Positions 59,511-64,000 of a DNA stretch of 64,000 bases are shown here, in pieces. Location of the stretch: the NCBI GenBank assembly GCA_963805495.1, contig CAWDUQ010000004.1, forward strand, positions 682,001 to 746,000, read 5' to 3'. Positions within the stretch are counted from its first letter, which is position 1. Every line of letters begins with the position of its first letter. The stretch comes from DAHUXD01 sp963805495. GTDB lineage: Bacteria; Acidobacteriota; Thermoanaerobaculia; UBA5066; Gp7-AA6. A program made the translations under genes and the position numbers. Under the pieces are notes generated by a model. It was not told the DNA's origin. It did no database searches and was given only the letters and a program-made list of their open reading frames with translations.

Positions 59511-61628
59511 GTGCGCCCTTTTCCCCGGACCCTGCCGCTCGCCTTGCTCGCCCTCGCGGCCGCGGCCGTGCCCGCACCGGCCGCCCCGGTGCGCCGCGTG
59601 GCGATCCGCGCGTCGGCGGACCTGCCCGGGCCGGGTCTCGACGAGCTCGCCGCGGCGGCGCGCGCCCGGGGCATCGAAGTCGAGCTGGCACGCGAGGGCT
59701 CTCCGCCGCCGGCGGGATTCGACCTCCTGCGACTCTCGACGCTTCCGCCTTCGGACGCCGTGCGCACGGCGGTCCTCGTGTTCCCGGTCGCATTCGAGCC
59801 GGGGGCCTTCGTCTTCGACGGCCGCGCCTACCGCCGGACGGACGAGGCCGTCCGCCTCACCGCTTCGACCGGCGGGGAAATCATCGTGCTCGGCAACTCC
59901 GCCGGGGCCGTCTTCTCGCTCGCCGGCCGCTGGCTGTCCGGCCCGCCGGCCTCGGACTACGAGGTCCTGTCGGGCGAGCTGACGCGCTCCGGGCGCTTCG
60001 AGCGCCGCGACGGGCGGCTCCTCGTCGACCCCGTGTCGGACCGTGACCGGATCGCGCAGCGCGACACGTTTCTGGCGTCGTTGAAGCGCCGAACGCGAGG
60101 CCTCGTCGTCTGGGAGTATCCCGAGGGCTCGGAGGCCGCGGCGGTGGCGTGGGAGAAGACCGCTTCCCGCTTCGTGCGCAAGGGAAAGCTCGTCGTCCGC
60201 GTCTACCCGGACGCGGTCACGAAGGCCGCGCTCACGGGTTCCCTGCGTGCGGCCGACCTCGTCGACGAAGGTGGCCGGCTGCACGTCGACCTCGATGCCC
60301 GGGCGCCCGCGGAGCCCGACCAGGTGACCCCCGTGCTGGCGGCGGCGGGACTGGCCGCGGCGGACCCGTCCCTGCTCGACCGGCCGGTGTTGCTGGCCGC
60401 GGCCGGCGCGCGGCGCGCGGGCCGCTGGTGGGGGCGCGACGTGAAGACCTTCGCCGCATTCACCCGGGGGGCCGGGGTCGATCCCTCGATCGAGGCCGTC
60501 CTCGCCTCCGCGGACTCGCTTTCGCCCGTGCTCGACGTCGGGACCGCGGCGTCCTGGCTCGATGCCGGGGCCCGCCTCGAAAGCGAGGCGGCCGTCGAGA
60601 AGTCGCTCGGGAAGCCGGACGCGGTTCTGGCGCCGCTGCTGGCGCGATGGCGGTCCGGGGCGCTCCGGCAGACGGTTGCCCCGCCGGAACGCCGTTCGCT
60701 GCCGGCCGGCTTCCTGCGCGGCGTTTCCTATTCCGCGCCCGAAGAGCTCGAGGATTCCCTGGTCTCGGTGCGTTCCCGCGAGGCCCTCCGCCGGCTGGCG
60801 GAGGCGGGGTTTGCGTCGATCGCCCTGCGTCCGGGAGCGCTGATGCGCGACCCGGAAGAGGCCGAGATCCTGTTCGTCCGCCGCGGCGCCCGCGGCGAAA
60901 CGGACGAGGGCCTCGCCCGGGCCATCGGGGATGCGCACGGCGCCGGAATGACCGCGATGCTCGACCCCGAGCTCCTCGTCGCCGGAGGAGTGTCCGCCGC
61001 CCGTGTCTCGATGCCGGGGGAGTCCGCGTGGGCCGAGTGGTTCTTTGCGTACCGGCGCTTTCTCGTGCACGAGGCCGTGGTGGCGGAAGCGGCCGGCGCC
61101 GACCTCTTCGTCATCGGCGAGGCGCTGACCGCGACCGAAGAGCAGAAGAACGAGTGGAAGAGGGTCATCGCCGCGGCCCGACTCGCGACGGGGGCACCGC
61201 TCGTCTACTCGGTCGCGACCGCCGCCGGAGCGGCGGACGTACCGTTCTGGGCGGGTCTCGACGCGATCGGAGTCCAATTCCTCGAGCCGCTCGCGCGCAG
61301 CGAAAAGGCCTCGGACGCCGCGCTCGTCGAGGGCGCCCGGGCGGTCGCCCGGCCCCTCGCCGAGCTCTCGAAGCGGCTCTCCCGGCCGGTCGTCTTCACC
61401 CGGACGGGCTATCCGCCCGTCCGGGCAGCCTGGGCGACGCCTGAGGGCGGCGGGGGCCGTCCCGCGGCGCCCGAGGACGCGGCCCGGGCGATCGCCGCGG
61501 TCTTCCGCGCCCTCGCGCCGGAGGCCTGGTGGCGGGGCGCCTACTGGCCTCCGGCCGAACCGGATGCCCCGGCCGTGGAGAATGCGATCCTCGAAGGCTT
61601 CCGCTCCCGGGAGGCGGCGATGCGGTGA
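59511..61628 (+). CDS. Secreted protein with GH113-like TIM-barrel domain
   Basis: This 705-residue exported protein has a signal peptide (RTLPLALLALAAAAVPAPAA). The N-terminal 400 residues are alpha/beta and unrecognised. From about residue 405 comes a glycosidase-like barrel: FLRGVSYSAPEELEDSLVSV, SIALRPGALMRDPEEAEI, WAEWFFAYRRFLVHEAVVAE, GADLFVIGEALTAT (acid/base Glu region) and PFWAGLDAIGVQFLEPLA. Where GH113-like proteins, as I recall, have a nucleophile Glu in a TEIGY-like strand, this has VVFTRTGYPPVRAA, so activity may be altered. GTG 59511 lies 17 nt after pyrC. The stop overlaps the next GTG. Confidence 0.65.
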   Translation: MRPFPRTLPLALLALAAAAVPAPAAPVRRVAIRASADLPGPGLDELAAAARARGIEVELAREGSPPPAGFDLLRLSTLPPSDAVRTAVLVFPVAFEPGAFVFDGRAYRRTDEAVRLTASTGGEIIVLGNSAGAVFSLAGRWLSGPPASDYEVLSGELTRSGRFERRDGRLLVDPVSDRDRIAQRDTFLASLKRRTRGLVVWEYPEGSEAAAVAWEKTASRFVRKGKLVVRVYPDAVTKAALTGSLRAADLVDEGGRLHVDLDARAPAEPDQVTPVLAAAGLAAADPSLLDRPVLLAAAGARRAGRWWGRDVKTFAAFTRGAGVDPSIEAVLASADSLSPVLDVGTAASWLDAGARLESEAAVEKSLGKPDAVLAPLLARWRSGALRQTVAPPERRSLPAGFLRGVSYSAPEELEDSLVSVRSREALRRLAEAGFASIALRPGALMRDPEEAEILFVRRGARGETDEGLARAIGDAHGAGMTAMLDPELLVAGGVSAARVSMPGESAWAEWFFAYRRFLVHEAVVAEAAGADLFVIGEALTATEEQKNEWKRVIAAARLATGAPLVYSVATAAGAADVPFWAGLDAIGVQFLEPLARSEKASDAALVEGARAVARPLAELSKRLSRPVVFTRTGYPPVRAAWATPEGGGGRPAAPEDAARAIAAVFRALAPEAWWRGAYWPPAEPDAPAVENAILEGFRSREAAMR

Positions 61629-62428
61629 CCGCGCTCCTCGACGCCGCCGTCGAGGCCGCCGTCGAGGGCGGCCGCGTCCTCATGGCCAACTGGCGCAATC
61701 TTCCCCACGGATCGGTGGAGGAGAAGAGGAAGAACGACTTCGTCACGCACGCCGACCGGGAGAGCGAGCAGCGCATCATCGACGTGATTCACGGCCGCTT
61801 CCCGGGCGACGCCTTCCTCGCGGAGGAGGGCGGGGCCCGCGGGGGCTCCGGCGCGGGCGCGCGGGAGTGGATCATCGATCCGCTCGACGGCACGTCGAAC
61901 TTCGTGTCGGGCTTCCCGTTCTGGTGCGTCTCGATCGCGGCGCGCGAGGGCGACGAGATCGTGGCGGCGGTGGTCTGGGACCCTCTGCGGGACGAGATGT
62001 ACACGGCCGAGCGCGGCGGCGGCGCCTGGCGCAACGGGACGCGCCTCGCGGTCACGGGACGGCGCAGCCTCGAGGGAGCGTTCGTCGCCACGGGTTTTCC
62101 GTTCCGCAACCGGCACAAGATCGACTCCTACCTCGCCCTCTTCAAGGCCGTCTTCTTCGACGCGCGCGCGATCCGGCGCGCGGGTTCGGCGGCCCTCGAC
62201 CTGGCGTACGTCGCGGCCGGCGTGTTCGACGGGTTCTTCGAGTTTCGGCTCGCGCCGTGGGACGTCGCGGCGGGCGCCCTCCTGGTCGAGGAGGCGGGCG
62301 GCGTACTCACGGATTTCGACGGCGGGAAGCGCTACCTCGAGCGGGGCAACGTCGTGGCCGGGCCGGCGGGCGTGGCCGAAGGCATCCGGCGAGCCGCCTC
62401 CGGGATCGTCACCGAAGACACCCTCTAG
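61625..62428 (+). CDS. Inositol monophosphatase-family phosphatase
   Basis: This 267-residue Mg2+-dependent phosphatase carries the family motifs FVTHADRESEQRIIDVI, FLAEEGGARGG, the metal-binding WIIDPLDGTSNFVSGFPFWC and the late WDVAAGALLVEEAGGVLTDF. AVVWDPLRDEMYTAERGGGA is also typical. It could be IMPase, histidinol-phosphatase or a 3'-phosphoadenosine phosphatase paralogue; the sequence does not settle it, though SuhB-type IMPase is most likely. GTG overlaps the GH113-like stop. An 84-bp gap to the convergent Rieske gene shows only a weak CCTTC/GAAGG hairpin. Confidence 0.88.
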   Translation: MTALLDAAVEAAVEGGRVLMANWRNLPHGSVEEKRKNDFVTHADRESEQRIIDVIHGRFPGDAFLAEEGGARGGSGAGAREWIIDPLDGTSNFVSGFPFWCVSIAAREGDEIVAAVVWDPLRDEMYTAERGGGAWRNGTRLAVTGRRSLEGAFVATGFPFRNRHKIDSYLALFKAVFFDARAIRRAGSAALDLAYVAAGVFDGFFEFRLAPWDVAAGALLVEEAGGVLTDFDGGKRYLERGNVVAGPAGVAEGIRRAASGIVTEDTL

Positions 62429-62512
62429 CCTTCGGAAGGGGCCCGCTCGAAGGCAACGGCCAGCCGGGAGGGAGCAGGACCTGGAAGGTGGCAACGCCGC
62501 ACGCGCCGCGGC

Positions 62513-63625
62513 CTATGCTTCGTTCAGGCGGCGCAGATATTCGCGGTCGAACGCGGCGAGCAGGCTCTCCTCGCGCGAGTAGGGTCCCGGCGCGTAGGCC
62601 CGCGAGGAGACGCCCCGCTGGGCGAGCTCGCACATGTGCCAGTCCTGGCGGTTCGTCGTGTCCCAGATCTCGACGCCGTCGGAGGGGTCGAAGCCGGGGG
62701 CGGCGGCCGACTCCGGCGCGAAAAGGAACTCGCAGACGACCGCGGTCCGATCGGCGCGCACCGGAGCGAGCCTCGTCGCCATCGCGAAGTCGGGCTGGAT
62801 GGTCAGCAGGAGCGACGGGAAGATCGAGTAGTAGTAGACCCTCTGGCGCTCCTCGTCCGGCAGGTCGGCCAACGGCGCCGCGCAGGGCCGGCCGCTCATG
62901 GTCAGGCTGCCGCCCTTCTCGTTGATGAGCATGTAGCCGCCGAGGATCGGGCCATCGCGGAGGTCGTTGGCGCCGCTCCGATAGTGGGAGAGCTTCGCGA
63001 GCGCGGGATGGACCGGCGGGCAGTGATAACACTCCGAGAAGTTCTGGAAGATCAGCTTCCAGTTGGCCTGGACGTCGTACGCGATGCGCCGGGAGGTCGC
63101 GAGCTCCGACAGCCGCCAGGGCGCGAAGCGTCCGAGGAGAGGCCGCAGCACGTCTTCGAGCGGCTCGGGGCGCGGGGCGAGGTGGACGAAAACGAAGCCG
63201 CCCCGTTCTCCGGCCGACGCTTCCCGGAGCGGATGCGCGCTCCTGTCGAACCCCGGCACGTCGGCCATGTGCGGCGCGCCGAGGAGGGCACCATCGAGCC
63301 CGTAGGTCCACGCGTGGTACGGGCACTGGATCCCGGCGGCGAAGCGGCCGCTCTCGGTTTCGCAGAGGCGTGTCCCGCGGTGGCGGCAGACGTTGAAGAA
63401 GGCCCGCAGCCGCTCGTCCCGGCCACGCACGAGGATGAGGCTCTCCCCGGCGACCTCGCGGAGCGCGTAGTCCCCGGGCCGGGGGAGCGCGTCGGAACGG
63501 CCGGCGGCGATCCACGCTCGAGAGAAGAGGCGTTCCGTCTCCCGGGCGAACACCTCGGGCGAGGTGTAGTAGTGGCCGTCGAGCGTCGTCGCCGGCCCGG
63601 CAAGGGCGTGCCCCTGGAACTCCAC
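62513..63625 (-). CDS. Rieske-type ring-hydroxylating oxygenase alpha subunit
   Basis: This 370-residue oxygenase has a Rieske [2Fe-2S] site in FFNVCRHRGTRLCETES and IQCPYHAWTYGLDGALLG (CxH and CxxH). The mononuclear iron motif is in NWKLIFQNFSECYHCPPVHP and the third ligand Asp is near NRQDWHMCELAQRG. These details are those of the choline/carnitine/glycine-betaine monooxygenase-like branch rather than benzene dioxygenases. No reductase is nearby. GTG start at 63625. Confidence 0.9.
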   Translation of the reverse strand: MEFQGHALAGPATTLDGHYYTSPEVFARETERLFSRAWIAAGRSDALPRPGDYALREVAGESLILVRGRDERLRAFFNVCRHRGTRLCETESGRFAAGIQCPYHAWTYGLDGALLGAPHMADVPGFDRSAHPLREASAGERGGFVFVHLAPRPEPLEDVLRPLLGRFAPWRLSELATSRRIAYDVQANWKLIFQNFSECYHCPPVHPALAKLSHYRSGANDLRDGPILGGYMLINEKGGSLTMSGRPCAAPLADLPDEERQRVYYYSIFPSLLLTIQPDFAMATRLAPVRADRTAVVCEFLFAPESAAAPGFDPSDGVEIWDTTNRQDWHMCELAQRGVSSRAYAPGPYSREESLLAAFDREYLRRLNEA

Positions 63626-63663
63626 CGGCCCCAGCCTAGCTCCCCGTCGCACGCCCGGCAAGG

Positions 63664-63669
63664 TAGACT
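63664..63669 (+). promoter_or_regulatory. -10 hexamer TAGACT for the asparaginase-like gene
   Basis: TAGACT lies 41 nt before ATG 63711, and GAGGAGGAG sits 6-14 nt before the start. This is a conventional leader with a strong ribosome-binding site. Confidence 0.5.
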
Positions 63670-63710
63670 CCGGCGCCGAAGGCGCGTTCGAACATCGACG
63701 AGGAGGAGAC

Positions 63711-64000
63711 ATGCGGCGACGCTTCACGCGGCGGGATTTCGTGCGGACGGGAGCGGCGGCAGGCATCGCGGCGGCGGCCCCGCGCGGGACCTTCGGGAAG
63801 GCGCCGGCGATCGTTCCCGGCGCGGCGGCGGAGCCGGTCGTCATCGCGTCGGCCAACGGCAACTGGTTCAAGAACGGCGGAACGCAGACCTGCGTCGAGA
63901 AAGCCTGGACGGGCATGACGGCGGGAACCGACCTGCTCGATGCCCTCATCGAGGGTGTCAACATCGTCGAGCTCGATCCCGAGGACTACAGCGTCGGCTA
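63711..64000 (+). CDS. Tat-exported glycosylasparaginase/isoaspartyl-peptidase-type protein (partial)
   Basis: The first 96 codons are in the window. The N-terminus is a twin-arginine signal (RRRFTRRDFVRTGAAAG) followed by Ala/Gly-rich sequence. From about residue 43, PVVIASANGNWFKNGGTQTC, VEKAWTGMTAGTDLLDALIE and NIVELDPEDYSVGY match the alpha-chain start of N-terminal nucleophile hydrolases of the N4-(beta-N-acetylglucosaminyl)-L-asparaginase family. The catalytic Thr would lie downstream, outside the window. It would be exported folded to the periplasm. Confidence 0.85.
   Translation, partial: MRRRFTRRDFVRTGAAAGIAAAAPRGTFGKAPAIVPGAAAEPVVIASANGNWFKNGGTQTCVEKAWTGMTAGTDLLDALIEGVNIVELDPEDYSVG

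Overview
This is a dense, very GC-rich bacterial chromosome segment with almost no free space. No rRNA, tRNA, CRISPR array, phage module or complete insertion sequence is visible. The best guess is a Gram-negative, aerobic, non-sporulating soil- or sediment-type bacterium, probably Acidobacteriota (Thermoanaerobaculia/Holophagae-like). The support is a nuo cluster without nuoEFG, a membrane Ser/Thr kinase carrying TolB-like and TPR regions, an MglA-type GTPase, a methylmalonyl-CoA cluster, LolC- and O-antigen-ligase-type envelope genes, and frequent GTG/TTG starts. The phylum is an inference; Myxococcota or Gemmatimonadota are not excluded.

Layout. 1-9900: nuoB(end)-C-D-H-I-J-K-L-M-N, a complex I operon with no NADH-input module. 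9912-11641: two small Fo assembly-type membrane proteins, then ATP synthase subunits a and c; the c subunit carries a sodium-type ligand set. 11879-13237: ECF sigma factor and zinc anti-sigma factor. 13507-17808: GHMP kinase facing an argS-cupin-ferredoxin/MBL operon. 17846-21302: SRPBCC protein, DnaC-like ATPase and SPOR-SpoIID lipoprotein. 21325-24195: acyl-CoA dehydrogenase, MeaB GTPase, methylmalonyl-CoA epimerase and a small unknown protein. 25449-29645: DAHP synthase, carA, a LolC-like permease and a DUF3108-like protein. 29642-32080 (minus): Ser/Thr kinase. 32147-38522: carB, O-antigen ligase-like protein, degenerate LytM protein and a small basic protein. 38739-39640 (minus): RES/Xre toxin-antitoxin. 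39745-41472 (minus): aroC and a Spy-like protein. 41546-46070: UvrD-type helicase, FHA protein and a frameshifted GT-C glycosyltransferase. 46067-48420: cysteine dioxygenase-like enzyme, an isopropylmalate/isocitrate dehydrogenase-family enzyme and a secreted protein. 48542-54477: phoH-pgpH-ybeY-corC-era, a conserved RNA/ribosome-biogenesis group. 54560-56443 (minus): MglA GTPase fused to a coiled coil. 56548-59493: pyrR-pyrB-pyrC. 59511-62428: GH113-like secreted protein and inositol-monophosphatase-family enzyme. 62513-63625 (minus): Rieske oxygenase. 63711-end: Tat-exported glycosylasparaginase-type protein.

The most unusual material lies between the genes. (1) A short palindromic repeat (family 1) sits exactly in the nuoJ/nuoK and pyrR/pyrB stop-start junctions. 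It duplicates the junction and is itself an open reading frame encoding PGVGAALAAA, so translational coupling appears preserved across the insertion. (2) A roughly 160-bp element with two long hairpins (family 2) occurs three times, each time starting directly after a stop codon, and its stems vary by compensatory changes. (3) All three overlapping convergent gene pairs share one CTAG as both stop codons. (4) Many genes have a -10 hexamer 6-10 nt before the start codon and almost no leader, which suggests widespread leaderless transcription. (5) The RES/Xre promoter carries two matched palindromes 22 bp apart. Pyrimidine synthesis (carA, carB, pyrRBC), aromatic synthesis (aroF-type, aroC) and respiration dominate the recognisable metabolism.
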